Below are positions 1 through 12,482 of a stretch of 64,000 bases of DNA, in pieces (position 1 is the first letter of the stretch; each line of letters starts with the position of its first letter). The stretch comes from Emydura subglobosa (taxonomy: Eukaryota; Chordata; Testudines; Chelidae). The notes beneath the pieces are model-generated. The model was not told where the DNA came from, ran no database searches, and saw only the letters and a program-made list of their open reading frames with translations. Both the position numbers and the translations under genes were made by a program. The stretch spans positions 199,452 to 263,451 of the forward strand of contig ML680043.1 of the NCBI GenBank assembly GCA_007922225.1, written 5' to 3'.

Positions 1-310
1 GGCAGATGTAAAATTTAAATCAGAAGGTGCTAAAATGGCTCCAGTTCATTTCCCACCCTTCCAGGAAGGGCCCTCTCTTCATATATCGCCCTGAACACGG
101 TAGAGGTTCCCCCACCCTCTGTAGGGGGATGATGGGACTTTGATCTCTCACATAACAGAGTTGAACAGGGACAGCAATCCGCTGGCTACCATAGTTATTT
201 CCACCATTTATTATCCAGTAAATGGAATGACTATTTTCAGTTATCACTGTAGACAGAGAGAAAAAGTTTGCTTGATTTCTTAGAAGCTTCTACAGCTCTT
301 GAAGTTTCAC

Positions 311-668
311 AGAGCTGGGCAAATAACAGATTTTCCGCGTTAGTGGCAGTTCTGAAAAATTGAAGAAAATATTTGGTTTGGGTTGAAATGAATCTAAATG
401 TTTTTGAAATTTTTGGTGATGCAGAAAAGTCCCTTTTGGATTTGTTCCAGGGCAGAGGTTCAAACCTGGGACCTTCACATCCCAAGGGAGATCCATAACC
501 CTGTGACTAAATATTATAAGAGGAAAGGGACCATAGTGGTACCACATTCTGCTGCTCTTTTGTGACTAGACAAAACTATTAACATCAAACTGGCCAATAG
601 CTTTGCATCAACCAAAATGGAAAATTTCATTGAATAAACTATTTGGCTGAAATATTTCACCCAGCTCT
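311..668. mobile_element. MITE-like element with short terminal inverted repeats
   Basis: The left end reads agagctgggcaaa and the right end reads tttcacccagctct, giving terminal inverted repeats of about 10 bp around roughly 360 bp of AT-rich sequence with no coding potential. Small non-autonomous DNA transposons have this layout. The family was not identified and no target-site duplication was established. Inside it, near 455-510, lies a motif (aggttcaaacctgggacct) like the tRNA-like interspersed repeats elsewhere in the window. Confidence 0.4.
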
Positions 669-671
669 AGC

Positions 672-3600
672 TGCACCTTTATATAAGAAAAAATGGAACC
701 AGTAATGAATAACCAAAGCACCAAAGCCTCCTGCATGGGAAAAGCCATAGATTCCAAGGCCAGAAGTCATTATCGAGTCTGACGTGTATTACACAGGCCA
801 ACGACCTTCCCTAAAATGATTCCTAGAGCAGATCTTTGAGAAAAAACCTCAATCTTAATTTAGAAATTGTCAATGATAGAGAATCTACCAGTACCCTTGG
901 AAAACTGGTTAATTACTCTCACCGTTAAACATTTATGCTTTTTTTCTTTCACATGTTCAACACAGAACCCTATTTACCTGTGATCAAATGGGGTATCTGT
1001 AGAAAAGTCAGTACGTGAACAGCTGTCACCCAGTGAAATATGGAACCCATCGCTGTGTAAGCTTTCAAGACATCAATAGGACAGTGCGTGAAACATCCAG
1101 GGGAAATGCTCATGAGTCTCCTATAGTCTCCTCAAATACAGAACACAAAATGACATCACTGAGAGTAGAAATAACTCAGCACAGCAGAAAAAAATGTGAA
1201 GAAAAAAAATGTGAAGATATGTGCTATGAAAACTGAGTTGTGTTGAAGAAACATTCCCCTTACAGACACTACTTAGCCCTTCTAACTTGGGCAGAACTTT
1301 TATTATTTTAAGTGATAATATTCCCTAAGGAAGGAAGGAATAGGTAGTGCTGACCAGTGCCCTTGGGAAACGCCCAGGGGTTAGAAAAGGGATTTTGTCA
1401 GATACATCATTTTTTGTTAATGAAAAACTTGTATATAAAAGGTGATAGCGGGATGACTGCCATCTTGGCTGACCCTGGAAATTGAACTGGGCATCTACAG
1501 AACTGAAAACACAAGCTGTTATTGCTTGAGATAAATAGACAATTACTTAACTTAAGAAAAAGAACAGCTCGTTTATTAGAGCTTTGGATCAGGCCTTTAT
1601 ATATTTATTGCTAATTATCTTTCTGCTAACTGGCCCGTTTAGAGAAATTGGGGGCCCCACCCTCTCCCATTTCACTTTATTTTCGCAGACACGATGGATG
1701 TTTTTGGGCCCCCCAGCTCACGGCCACTGTACAATTCTCCCTCATTTCCTCCCCTCTCATCAGCTCTTTTAGTTAATAATATAGCCTCATAATCAAGTGA
1801 CATAGGAATGATATCTAATTGTAAAATCCACATTATCCTTTTGATGTTTAAACTCAGTCCCGCCCAACTCAGGTTGGAATGGCCCTGGATTCTCTTTGGA
1901 GACCAGCAATGCCCCTGGATAGAGAAGAGGGCGCCCTGCATAGTACGCTAGACACTCAGTCCTCTGCAAGGGTGAGTATATGCACTCCAATACTCTCCTA
2001 ACAAAGGAAAACAAAAGATCAGTGCTAAAATGGAGACCAGATCTCTTGCAGAACAATATGGAACTACACATCAGCTCCCAATACTGTACTACTCGATCCT
2101 GTTGAGGCATCTTTTTGTCAGTCAATCTATACACTCTCTATGCACAGAGCAGTAAAGTTAAGATCAGAGTTTGCTTTTCCCTAGGTCTGGAACGAAGTAA
2201 AGGGAAAAAATATATTTAAAAAGGGGGAGGGATAGATAAGCCTGATTTTCTTTTCATGTAATCCATAGAGGTACTCCACACTTACACTTGTGTGAAAGCT
2301 CAATCAGATATGTTTTTAAAAAGGCTCAACATGTTTCTGTCTCAACTTTCTAGATATTTTATTCCATTTTTCAAAAGAAATCAGAAATTATCATTATCTC
2401 CAGGTCCCCTTTGCCACAGAAACCAGAAAGGAGATTACTTATACACAAACAAAATGCTAAAAATTAAAGGCTCATTAATTTTCAATGGCATATGAGTGCC
2501 TAGCACCCCATGGACCCCATTTAAAAATCCCATCCAAAGACTGATACAGATACATACACAGAAAGGTTGGTCATCTATAGTTTTATGTATAAAGTGCCTG
2601 GAAAACACTGGACATATTTAACTTTTTAATACAAAAGGACAGAGTGTATGGACAACCTTTTTGTGTGTGCGCTTGTGACAAAACCAATGCAATGCAGTGG
2701 AGAAAACAGTTTTCTTTGTTGTGGCTGATTTGACAACGCAGCTCTTTTAAGTAGCTTTACTTATCTATAACAAAAGCCCAATGCTCACACCGCACCATTT
2801 ATGTAAGGAGCTATTAAAAAACTCTCGCATACAGAAACAACCTTAAATTCTTCCTCTTTCTTCGAGTCTGTTGGCTAGTGCCGTTTATTCCTGAGATTCA
2901 TGTCTGAAATAAGGTGGAACATAAACTGTTCTGAGCAAATTCATTCTTACCTGCAAATGGCAGTAATATTTTTCTGTCAAGCAGTTTCAGATCTGGAAGA
3001 GTCTAATTTTAATTCTCAAATTCAATCAGCCAGTGGGGCCAACACCCAACATCCATCTGAACATGTCTCTAAACACAATGAGTTTTATTTCTGTTTTAGC
3101 TAAAATGTAATTCTTACCTGCATAGCAGAATCCGAGACACCCATTTCATGCTCTACAGGATTAGGGCGGAGACAAACCTTTCTCCTGTTACAAATATTTT
3201 TTATGGCTATTGGACTTTGTCCTTTGCTCTTCTGTATTTACCTAGTGCTAGTTTGTGGTTTCACAGTCTGCTCAGTTGAGTCACTGCATGAAAGAAATCA
3301 TGTGACAAAGGAGCAATACCATCCCTGCCCCCAATTCCTCCTGGGATTATTTGTGATGTGTTGAAAACTGTGTTTAAATTACAAGCTATCGCTTTCACTT
3401 TGTAAGGAGTTTCCTCATCCTGCTTGCATGCTAAGTGGCTCTCCAGAAAGGCGTGCAATCTGGCTCTTTCAGCAGTCAGTCTACAGAGAACCAGCCTACG
3501 GCAAGTTGAGATGAGCTCTGCCTTTCTCTTTTAGGGAGCAACTTGTTCTGTCTCTGTTTTGGCTTCTTGTCTGGTAGGGTTCTGGATTCAAAGCAATAAA

Positions 3601-4589
3601 CAGAGTTAGGCTGCAATCTTCCAGAAAGAATATTTTATGTTTTTTATCTAACTTCTCTATGTGTGTGCCATGAACATAACACTAATAACTGGTGACTGGT
3701 CTTTTACCAAGAGCAAAGTACTATCCTAATCTAGTTACTGGTTTAGGTGCACTGATCAGTGCCAAAGGAAGGCCCACTCCCTGCTGACATGGGAATGACA
3801 GGTGCACAGCACCAGCTCTTAACCCTACACACCCAGATCCAAAGTTCAGGAGGCTTTGCAGAAGCGTGCTCAGAAGGGGAGCTTTATAAACGTTGGGCAC
3901 CTTTGCACTGCAGCTCATCATCCAACCCATAGTTATTCATTAATCAAATACAGCAATAAAATGGAAAATGATTTTCTATGAGAAAGAATCAGACAGAACA
4001 GAGAGTTTTGCTTGGGTCCATTACACTCGGGGAGATTCTATAAGGTCAACTGGCAGACTGAAATTCCAGGAAAAAGTGAGTCTAAATGTTAGTGATACTC
4101 TTCATATTACTCTTCAATTTCTTGTTCTATTTGAGACTAGCAGGATCTGTTAAAATATATTTTTGATAGCATCGTCTGCTATTGTAGAATTATAGATGGT
4201 CACTGATAAGAGGATGTCCCAGAGTCTTTGTGTATTTGTTACTTGTGATTATAATACACTATAAAAAATATATTAGTGCCTTGTCTCACTGTCTGCATCA
4301 CAGTGTTCCTGCCAAGTAAGAGAGCTGGTTGAATCTTTTTGATCAATGCTAAGTTTAAACAACAGAAGAGTTGTAGTTAACTAAATTACTATTTTCATGA
4401 AAAATATTATTTTGAAAAAATCTTTTTGTATTTCTGTGTTCTTCAGTTGGCTTCTATCCAATTACTCCTTGCTGGTACCTGCAATGTATTAGTGGAATCA
4501 TGATTATTTGTAGGGCAATAGGCTTTAGAGTGAGAAGGCTCTCCTTCTGTTCTTTCCTTTACAAATCTGTGGGATGGTGATGAAATTAA
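672..4589. other. No gene seen; unassigned sequence
   Basis: About 3.9 kb without a recognisable exon, RNA gene or classified repeat. Short open stretches on both strands show no family motif and no consistent splice context. It may be intergenic DNA, or intron upstream of the BTN-like gene. I searched by eye for an immunoglobulin V exon (paired cysteines, central Trp, Asp-x-Ala-x-Tyr-x-Cys) and saw none. Confidence 0.5.
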
Positions 4590-5290
4590 CCCATGATGGC
4601 AAACAGAAGAAGGGCATACGAAGCCACTGGCATAGGTATGATGAGGAGCATCCAAGATGGAGCAGGCTGGGCCACAGGTGAGCTGCAAACCATAGAAGAT
4701 GAAGCAGGGACAGATGGAGAAGTTGCAGAGATCTCCCACCAACTGAGAGGGCCAGGGAACCCAGGGAAGAACTGGAACAGGGATACTGCCTGCTTCAGAG
4801 CCAGATAAGACAGTGGTGAACACCAAGGGCAGAAAGCATGTAAATCTGATGGAGAAAATGAGCTGGGAAGCATACCTGATGCAGTTTAAGCTCACAATTA
4901 AGCTAAACTGCTGATCACGGGAGAAGAAAAGGAGAAAAAGCTTGTCCACAAGCCTAATTGAAGAAGCCCTGTCAGTTCTTAGGTCTGTAGGCCTGGAGGA
5001 GCGTGGCAATTACCAGGCCCCATATGAGTCCCTTGCTGGCAGGTTTGAGATGGAGAAGCAGACAGACATGGCCACATCCAAGTCTGGTTATGACGGAGAG
5101 ACACAGCAGAGAAGTTCTTAAGTTTTCCTGGGAGTTTACAGCAGCTGGTGTGAGTGGCTTATTTACGTCTTCTGGGGAAATGTTTGAGGAAAAGAAGCTG
5201 CAGCACGTTGTGGATGGACTGAATGATTCCAATCTGCAGGAGCAGGTGAAGCTGAGGGGACCCAAATACCTGAAGGAGGCTTTGTTAGCC
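4590..5290 (+). pseudogene. Decayed Ty3/gypsy-like gag fragment
   Basis: Translation of the + strand across changing frames gives gag-like pieces in the expected order: W-E-A-Y-L-M-Q-F-K-L near 4862-4890, a stretch with Y-E-S-L-A-G-R-F-E-M-E-K-Q-T-D near 5020-5070, and L-N-D-S-N-L-Q-E-Q-V-K-L near 5217-5255 followed by an E-A-L-L-A end. This resembles the capsid region of Ty3/gypsy-type retrotransposons. Several stops and frame changes show it is dead. No LTR, protease or reverse transcriptase was recognised next to it. The assignment rests on remembered motif order, so it is tentative. Confidence 0.35.
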
Positions 5291-6169
5291 TGAAAATAGA
5301 GCTGAAAACAGCTGAAAACCAGAGCAGTTGGTTAGTTCACTCTGAAAAGTTTACCCAGCTTCAAACAGGAACTCTGTGGCAGACCTCCTGGACAGCAATC
5401 AGCTGCCCTAACCATTATCATTCTGAAATCCACTGTCTCATTCACTAAACACCTTCCAACTTTTGCAAGAAATGAGGTAGGGACCTGTAGACAGCAGTGT
5501 TGTTCATTATACAAGCCTGATCCTTAGCCAGAGCATGGTTCATCCAGTGCATTGAATGAGACAGGGTTCTGTGGAAAAAAATACAATGACATCATGTAAT
5601 TAAAGATGGTATCACAATATATACAGACAGGGGACTGAGTTAAGGTTGAAGGGTCAGTCTTAATTCAGGCATTTCCTAACTTTTGAGTATTTGGCTTTGG
5701 AATCTTAACATTCTTAATGCATTTTCAGTATGTAATATATTCATCTAACAGTCAAACATATTTGAGATTTATGCAAGACTCTGACCTCTAAATTAAAAAT
5801 AAAAAAAGAAAGCTCATTAAGATGTATGTAATATGGCCACTCTTTCTGTAGTACATTAACAAATCTCATTGCTTAGATAAACTTTCTAGTTATGAATTTA
5901 ACACTGGGTATTGATTTTTTTCTCTTTCAGAAAAAAACCATGTCACTAAGTAAGTATACATTGATTTCTAAATATTTTTACTAAATTTTATTTTCATTGT
6001 TATTGGGACCTTCACTGATCCCCCATATACACAGATTGTTCTAGCTAGAAATGAGATATTTGGAACCCACAGTGTTGAATATGAAAACTAGTTAGAGAAC
6101 AAAGGTTAACGCACAGGCTTAATTGCTCTTTCTGTAAGCCTTAAAGACTGGATTGATGTCACATAGACA
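5291..6169. other. Unassigned sequence, possible repeat fragment
   Basis: Nothing convincing is coded here. The stretch around 5548-5650 (gaatgagacagggttctgtg and what follows) matches a stretch at 23411-23470, so it is a dispersed repeat. A pyrimidine tract plus AG at 5921-5930 and a gtaagt at 5950 bracket 19 bases, but that length breaks the phase 1-1 rule of the gene's other small exons. Confidence 0.4.
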
Positions 6170-7382
6170 AACATGATTTGTTGGGAAAGAGTCAACATGG
6201 TTTTTGTAAAGAGAAATCATGCCTGACCAATCTACTAGAATTCTTTGAGGGAGTCAACAAACATGTGGACAAGGGTGATCCAGTGAATATAGTGGACTTA
6301 GATTTGCAGAAGCCTTTGACAAGGTCCCTCAGCAATGGCTCTTAAGCAAAGTAAGATGACATGGGATAAAAGGGAAGGTCCTCTCCTGGTTCAGTAACTG
6401 GTTAAAAAATAGGAAACAAAGGGTAGGAATAAATGGTCAGTTTTCAGAAAGGAGAGAGATAAATAGTGATGTCCCCCAGGGCTCTGTACTGGGACCACTG
6501 CTGTTCACCATATTCATAAATGATCTGGAAAAGGGGGTAAATGGTGAGGTGGCAAAATTTGCAGATGTTACCAAATAACTCAATATAGTAAAATCCAAAG
6601 CAGATTGCAAAAACTCATAAAAGTGGGTGACTGGGCAACAAAATGGCAAATGAAATTCCATGTTAATAAATGCAAAGTAATGCACATTGAAAAGCATAGT
6701 CCCAATGATACAAATAAAATGATGGGGGGTCTAAATTAGCTGTCACTGCTCAAGAAAGAGATCTTGGAGTCACCGGGCATAATTCTCTGAATAGTCCTCT
6801 CAATGTGCAGTGGAGGTCAAAAAAAAAGCTAACAGAATGTTAGGAATCATTAGGAAAGGGATAGATAAGACAGAAAATATCATATTGCCTCTTTATAAAT
6901 CCACGGTGCTGCCACATCTTGTGCATTGCATGCAGATCTGGTCGCCCCATCTAAAAAAAGATATATTGGAACTGGAAAAGGTACAGAGAAGGGCAAGGCA
7001 AATGCTTAGGGGTATGGAACAGCATCCATATGAGGAGCAATTAATAAGATAGAGATTTTTCAGTTTGGAAAAGAGATGCCCAAGGGGGGGATATGATAGA
7101 GGCCTATAAACTCATGACTGGTGTCGAGAAAGTAAATAAGGAAGTGTCATTTACTCATTCTCATTATGATGGAGGATAGGTCCATCAATGGCTATTAGCC
7201 AGATGGGCAGGAATTGTTGTTTACCAGAAGCTGGGAATGGGGGACAGGGGATGGATCACTTGATGACTGTCTGTTCTGTTCTTTCCCTCTGAAGCATCTG
7301 GCATTGGATGCTGTCAGAAGACAGGATACTGGAGTAGATGGACCATTGGTCTGACCTAGTATGGCCGTTCTTATGTTCTGAT
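6170..7382 (+). mobile_element. CR1-type LINE, 5'-truncated, 3' part of ORF2
   Basis: The + strand encodes decayed CR1 reverse transcriptase: D-L-D-L-Q-K-A-F-D-K-V-P-Q near 6300, then D-V-P-Q-G-S-V-L-G-P-L-L-F near 6470, the classic motif of this clade. The F-A-D-D catalytic box is changed to F-A-D-V near 6560. A later open piece (6810-7052) matches the C-terminal ORF2 region (K-K-A-N-R-M-L-G, then L-Y-K-S-T-V-L-P-H-L). Frameshifts and stops make it inactive. The element ends near 7382 in the ctatggccgttcttatgttctgatg-type tail usual for reptile CR1. Confidence 0.85.
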
Positions 7383-8645
7383 GTCTCTCCTATCGAACTT
7401 GTTCCACTTTGTCTACAACATTCAACTAGTCATTGGGACAAAGCATTGCAAAGCCCAACTTTTAGGCACCAAGACAAATCATTGGCACAACACCGCAATC
7501 CACAAAGACTGAGTTAGAAACCTAGGCTCCTATCTAACAGATGGGGAGAGCTAGGCATCTAAGAATGCAAATCACAAAGCCACCATGATAGGGAGGGGCT
7601 GCCATAATTAGCCAGTGGGAAATTTTGACCAGAGGGGAGTGTGGTAACCCTTGCCCCCTCTCAGAGACAGGTGCCTAAATCCAGTCTGCAGGGAGGTGTC
7701 TAGTTCTGCTTGGAACTCTTGAACCAGGGGAGATAGGCGCTTCTCTGCCGAACTCGTATATGGGGTCCAATCTGGTAAGAGTGCTCAGAGGCTGTCAACA
7801 CCTAGACAAAACAGCCGGGGTAGCAGAGCAGAGAAGGTAATGCTACAATACAATCTTTAGCCCACTGGCTAGAATATTCCCCCAGGATCTGGGAAATCAT
7901 TGGTTCGATTCCACCCCCAACTAGCCTGCAGGTGAAAAAGACAGATGAACAGGGAACTGCTACCTCTCAGATAAAGTGTCCTAGCCACCAGGCTAAAAGT
8001 TGTAAGGGAGTGAACTACTTAGGAAGGAGATAGGTGTCTGGGGACTTAGGGTGTACCTATAGTTCACACTATGCCTGCACTCTGATTCAGGTTTGAGCCT
8101 CAGCCCCCTCTTCTGTCCCCGTACAAATCAGTCCAACTCAGGTCTGGAAGGGCCCTGGGACACTGCCAATAGGATGGGTGAGAGTCCGAGTCCTTCTGTG
8201 ACTCATGTCCAAGCCCAGTCATTTTGCAGTGTGGACACGTTAAGCCACAAACCTGAGTCAGAAGGTCAGCATAGTGCAATATAGACATTAGCAGGGCTGT
8301 GAGACCTGGGACCAGAAACTATAAAACCAGGCTTACAATACGGTGTGGACACTCAATCAGGGCTTGAAAACAATGTGTCCACAAGCCCAGGTCCCACAGA
8401 CCCAGGCTTGGTCTGCATCATGGAGATACCTTAAAGGGAGGCAGGAGTGCATGCGCCCAAAGGCAGGAATATAGGCTTTGAGGGAAAGAATACTGCAAAA
8501 ACTTAGTCACCATGAGAATTTGGGCACCTACAGGATTACGTGGCAGATCAGTGGGAGTTTTGTGGATTGCAGTATTGCCTAAAAATTGAATTTAGATGCC
8601 TAACTCTGAATTAGGCACCTAAATACCTTTCTGAATGCCACCCAC
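7383..8645. repeat. tRNA-like interspersed repeat block
   Basis: Around 7855-7915 the sequence has an A-box-like tagcccactggctaga and a B-box-like ggttcgattcc, as in tRNA-derived SINE heads, but it does not fold as a proper tRNA gene. Flanking stretches rich in 'ggcacctaa' and 'gtgcctaaat' recur at 37.6-37.9, 40.6-40.7, 42.6-42.9, 57.2-57.5, 60.7-60.8 and 63.5-63.8 kb. I call it a family of dispersed repeats without naming it. Confidence 0.45.
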
Positions 8646-9264
8646 TGTTATTAGGAAACTCTGCCAAACCTTTGTCTATGAAAAGACCTTCAACCATAAC
8701 AATGACATTTGCCATTGAAATTCCTTTCTACACAAAAAAAACCCCCAGCCAACCAAACATTAAAGAATTACCTTGAAACAAATAACCTAAAATAATTAAT
8801 TATATATATAATGAAAAATAAAAACATTTTTATCCTAAACAGAGTCTTTATGACAAAAAGGGAAAAGTACCAGAGTCTCAATAAAGTCCACTAAAGAGTT
8901 TGCTATTTCTACTGATTCTATATGTACAGCACTCAGATATCATAGTGATGCTGGGCAGTAAAAAATCCTGAGACAGATAGCCAGGACTACAATTTTGTTT
9001 ACTTCATAACATTGACAGCATTAACGTTATAATTAAGGTTCAATAGCAACATTGTATTTCACACTCATTTCTAGCACATATACCTGTTTTTAAAAATTGT
9101 TAGGGTTGGCACAATTTTATTTTATTTTTTGTATAATTTCAGCAGACAATGTCAATGTTTATTTTTAAACATTTTTTATTTTTTCAATTTAAATTTTCAC
9201 AGTTGTGGTAAATTTTTTGGGGGGGTCAGACAATAGTGGGGGTCAGACCAGGCCTGCCAACAGA
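8646..9264. other. No gene seen; AT-rich sequence
   Basis: AT-rich sequence with long A and T runs and no supportable exon or named repeat. Confidence 0.5.
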
Positions 9265-9780
9265 GAGGGGCAAATTGCCCAGAGGCCCAGTGATTTTAAA
9301 GAGGCCCGGCGATTTTAAATGGGCCCAGGACATGGGCAGCAGCTGAAAGCTTCCCCTCATGAAGACTAGCTCCCTGTCCCAATTCTGCCCATGGACCCCA
9401 CCCACATGGCCGGCACCAGAGCAGCCCTGACCCCCGGAGTAGTCCTGCTCCTGAGTGCAGGCCGCCCAGCGGAGCTCTGAGTCTTGCCACGGGTAGCAGG
9501 TGGCAAATGGCTGGGAGGGGGGGTTGAATGGCAGAGGGAAGACCCAGGCATCTGGCGGCAGGTTGGCAGCTGGCTGCGCCTATGCTAGGGGAGACTTTAG
9601 TCTCCCCCTGCTTGTTATATCTGATGCCCATAGGACCAAGCAATGAGGGGAGAGGGCCTGGTGTGGAGTGGGGCAGGGCCTGGGGCTGACTGTGGGAGGG
9701 GGTGCAGGCAGAAGAGATGGGATGGGACTGCTCTGCCCTATGGCCTGGAATTCATGTCAGTGGGCCTGGGTCAGAGAATA
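9265..9780. repeat. GC-rich interspersed repeat, unclassified
   Basis: A sharp change to G/C-rich sequence, with repeated agaggccc(a/g)gtgattttaaa motifs at 9280-9320 and a purine-rich tail ending near 9770. It sits as an island between AT-rich flanks. The open stretch on the minus strand (9296-9643) is low-complexity and matches no family I know. Confidence 0.35.
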
Positions 9781-10514
9781 ATTATTTAATGACAGTAGAC
9801 ATTGAAATTCAAAAAGTTAAAGATTTATAACCATTAAAACACAAATTGTCAACATCACATGTCAATATCCTTAAATAAAACTCATGAATTCTTAAGCAGC
9901 ATTTTCTTACCTTGCCTAGCTGCATTTTTATTATTGTCAAAGCAAATATTTTTTCATCGGTTCCTGTATGTCTGGTGAAATCTACATTCACCAACATTTA
10001 CCAATAAAACTCTAATCCTTCCACGCCTAAGTACAATATTTGCTTTTGTCAATTTACTGAGACCTCTCCGGTTCTTCGAAAATGAAAGTCAGTAACCTGA
10101 ACCAGCCATTCAAACTATATGGTTATTCTCTTAACTGCTTCTCATCAATAGGTTTTACAAGATATTCATTAGTGAGTAACTTCCTGAATTTGTATCTTTG
10201 GCCAAGCTGATTCCTTCCTAGGGAAAGACTCATGGACTGGGAAGCGAGAGGCAGGAATATAGATCTTTGATATATTGCTTAAAGCCCTTGTGCCTTCACT
10301 CCTTTTGAGAGTAGTGAGGAGGCAAAAGGTCACTTTTAAGGCTAACCAGATACTGCAAAAGATTTTATCTGGGGTAACAGAAAGGTTCCAAAGAGGCAAA
10401 AACAACTTTCTAGTCTCACCCACAGAAAAGTGAAAGTCAGCAGTCCCAAAGTCCCTTTGTAAATCCAAACCTAAAATACTAATAAATAACACACCTTAGC
10501 ATCCAGTATTGCTT
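9781..10514. other. No gene seen
   Basis: Unique-looking AT-rich sequence. The 107-codon open stretch on the minus strand at 10169-10492 has no recognisable domain or splice context, so I treat it as chance. Confidence 0.45.
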
Positions 10515-10612
10515 AGAATCATAGAATATTAGAGTTGGAAGGGACCTCAGGACTAACCTCAGCTAAATCATCCCAGCCAGGGCTTTGTCAAGCCGCAGCT
10601 TAAGAACATATA
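10515..10612 (-). mobile_element. CR1 3'-terminal fragment
   Basis: The + strand reads aatcatagaatattagagttggaaggga, the reverse complement of a CR1 3' terminus; CR1 ends in an attctatgatt-like octamer. About 100 bp remain. Confidence 0.6.
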
Positions 10613-10744
10613 GCTTCTATAGATCCAGGCCTGCTCACTGACTTTAATGGGACTAGGTGTGTGAATTAGGTGAACAGGATTTAGTCCACAATATTTAATT
10701 CTAAATGTTAAGGTGTTTTAGGATTGTTCAATGATAGCCAGTCC

Positions 10745-10960
10745 AGTGGTGATTAAGGGCTCGTCTGTTTTCCTTGTACTTCCCCATCTGTCTGTCTCTG
10801 CCTTCTGTCATATATTTGGATTGTAAAATTTTGGGGGCAGGGACTGTCTTTTTTATCCAATTTTGTACAGTGCCTAGCACAATGGGGTCCTGGTCCATAC
10901 TATGGGCTTCTAGGCACTATGATAATAAAAGTAATAAGTAATACAAATAATAATTGATAA
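10745..10960 (+). repeat. Dispersed repeat with 'gtgcctagcacaatggggtcctgg' core
   Basis: A core motif of the type cagtgcctagcacaatgggg, then ggcttctaggcactatgataat and a taat-rich tail. Related copies occur near 13738-13810, three in tandem at 44300-44580 and in inverted orientation at 55490-55760, so this is a repeat family. It resembles the 3' tails of old amniote SINE/LINE elements; the exact family was not determined. Confidence 0.5.
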
Positions 10961-11394
10961 TGACCCTGCAAAGTTTCTTAATATAGCGAAATATTTCAGT
11001 GCATGCTTAAATTTAAGTATGTAAACTGACTTCATTGGGACTATTCATGCGCTTCAGTTTAATATCGTATTTAAATTCTTTGCTGGAGGAGAATGCTTGT
11101 CATCTTGGAGGATTCAGTGCTAGGAAAACTAGAAATTTAGCAGGTAGAAGGACAGAATAGCTCATATGCCATAAAAAAAACACAAGAAAAAAGTTAATGT
11201 TGTTTATGTGGAGAGTGGGCGAGGGGAGGAGGAGTCAGAACCTGTGAGAAAAGTGTTCTAGAAACTCCAAAAAAGCAATCAATGAAATCTATTTAAGAGT
11301 ACACAAGAGCAGTGAGCAAATTCTGACTCTGAATCAATTAAAATTATTTTATATTTTTAAAGTTACTTACTGTATCTTAATCTTTAATTTTCAG
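10961..11394. other. No gene seen
   Basis: AT-rich sequence with no supportable exon or classified repeat. It ends in the pyrimidine-rich tract before the weak exon candidate at 11395. Confidence 0.4.
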
Positions 11395-11448
11395 GTCATA
11401 TATGGATGAGAATTATAAATTGCACAAATCAGAAGGAGAACTGCACAG
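11395..11448 (+). CDS. Weak candidate extracellular linker exon, 54 bp
   Basis: An acceptor (tttaattttcag) ends at 11394 and a weak donor (gttctg) begins at 11449. The 54-bp interval is open in phase 1-1, the phase used by every good exon of the downstream gene, and would encode a short segment with an N-glycosylation sequon (N-C-T near the middle, and a second N-C-T near the end). No family match and no second copy support it, and the donor is poor, so it may be chance. Confidence 0.2.
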
Positions 11449-12446
11449 GTTCTGTGTATCCTGTTAAAATAAGAAACTGTTTTAAATATTCTGTACCTTG
11501 GCTGGTTTTTTTTTTTATATTTCAAATATGCTTGTTTCCAGGTTAGCTTTCTTACTTCTTATTTTCATCATAATTAGAGGAAGTAAATTTAAAAATTAAC
11601 AAAGATGTTTATGAATGTTACAACGTAACTGCTTTTAATTGCTTTAGCATAGCATTTTAGAGTGTTGCGAAAATGGAAAACTTTCGAAAAGTTCTCTCAA
11701 ATGAAAAAATCTATGGAAAATAAGTGACACCAAATTAGGCAGATAGGCAGGATCATAGATGATAACTCCAGCTGTAGAAACTCGGTGGTTGAGTGTGGTC
11801 AGACACACTAATTAGGGATCTGGTCCCATTGCGGACATATGACTACAAAAAGTAATATTGGGATGGGGAGTCAGACTCTAAGAAGGAAAGGAAATGAATG
11901 AATCTGCAGCAACAGCAAGAATCTCCAAGTCTTGTGTGACAGAAGACACAGGTGGTAAATAATAACCTTTCTCCATGCTGTTAGCTGCACAACATAGGAT
12001 ACAGCCTGTGGGAAGGGGCAGTGACCTTCCAGGGGCATAACCTCACAGAATCCTCAGGTGAATGGATAGGCACAGACACTGCAACATCCCTTTAATGACT
12101 GACATATAGTCTCTCTTTCTCCTCCACCCAACAGCACATGGGTGGAACCAGGGCTTTGCTCATTCCCTGTCTCTCCCCAATCCTCTTGGGCACCGTTCAC
12201 CCCTAGACAGAAGAGTGCAAGGACTATGGTCTGAACATGGGGATTTTAAACCTTCTCAGTCCTTTACCAGGCTATGCCAAAGGGAAGTTGTTTAGCCTTC
12301 TCTCCCCGCTGTGCACCTCTGTGAGAGGAAAGCTACATGTGGCTCCTTTCTAATGACCTCAATATTGCAGCAATACAGTGTGATTAACTTGTGAACATGT
12401 GAATTACTAAAATGTACATAATCTATCTTCTGGTTATATTTTTAAG

Positions 12447-12482
12447 TTCTGGCTGCACCAACTGGGACCAGGGATTACTCTG
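12447..12482 (+). CDS. Candidate extracellular linker exon, 36 bp
   Basis: Acceptor ttatatttttaag and strong donor gtaagtaa flank 36 bp, open in phase 1-1, reading V-L-A-A-P-T-G-T-R-D-Y-S plus the first base of a Gly codon. Its composition (Ala, Pro, Thr, Ser) fits a stalk between an Ig domain and the membrane. The intron just downstream matches the one after the exon remnant at 57834-57868 (shared tcacaaacagatgc), so it belongs to a duplicated exon family. The acceptor is weak. Confidence 0.45.

Noticed and set aside
4443..5009. 188-codon minus-strand ORF
   Set aside because: No recognisable domain, and the + strand in the same place shows gag-like motifs in order.
5931..5949. A 19-bp exon-like piece between tttctctttcag and gtaagt
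   Set aside because: Length and frame do not fit phase 1-1 and the flanking introns match no other exon of the gene.
7855..7915. Possible tRNA gene (ggttcgattcc B-box)
   Set aside because: No acceptor stem or anticodon arm can be formed, and the sequence is one of many copies of a dispersed repeat.
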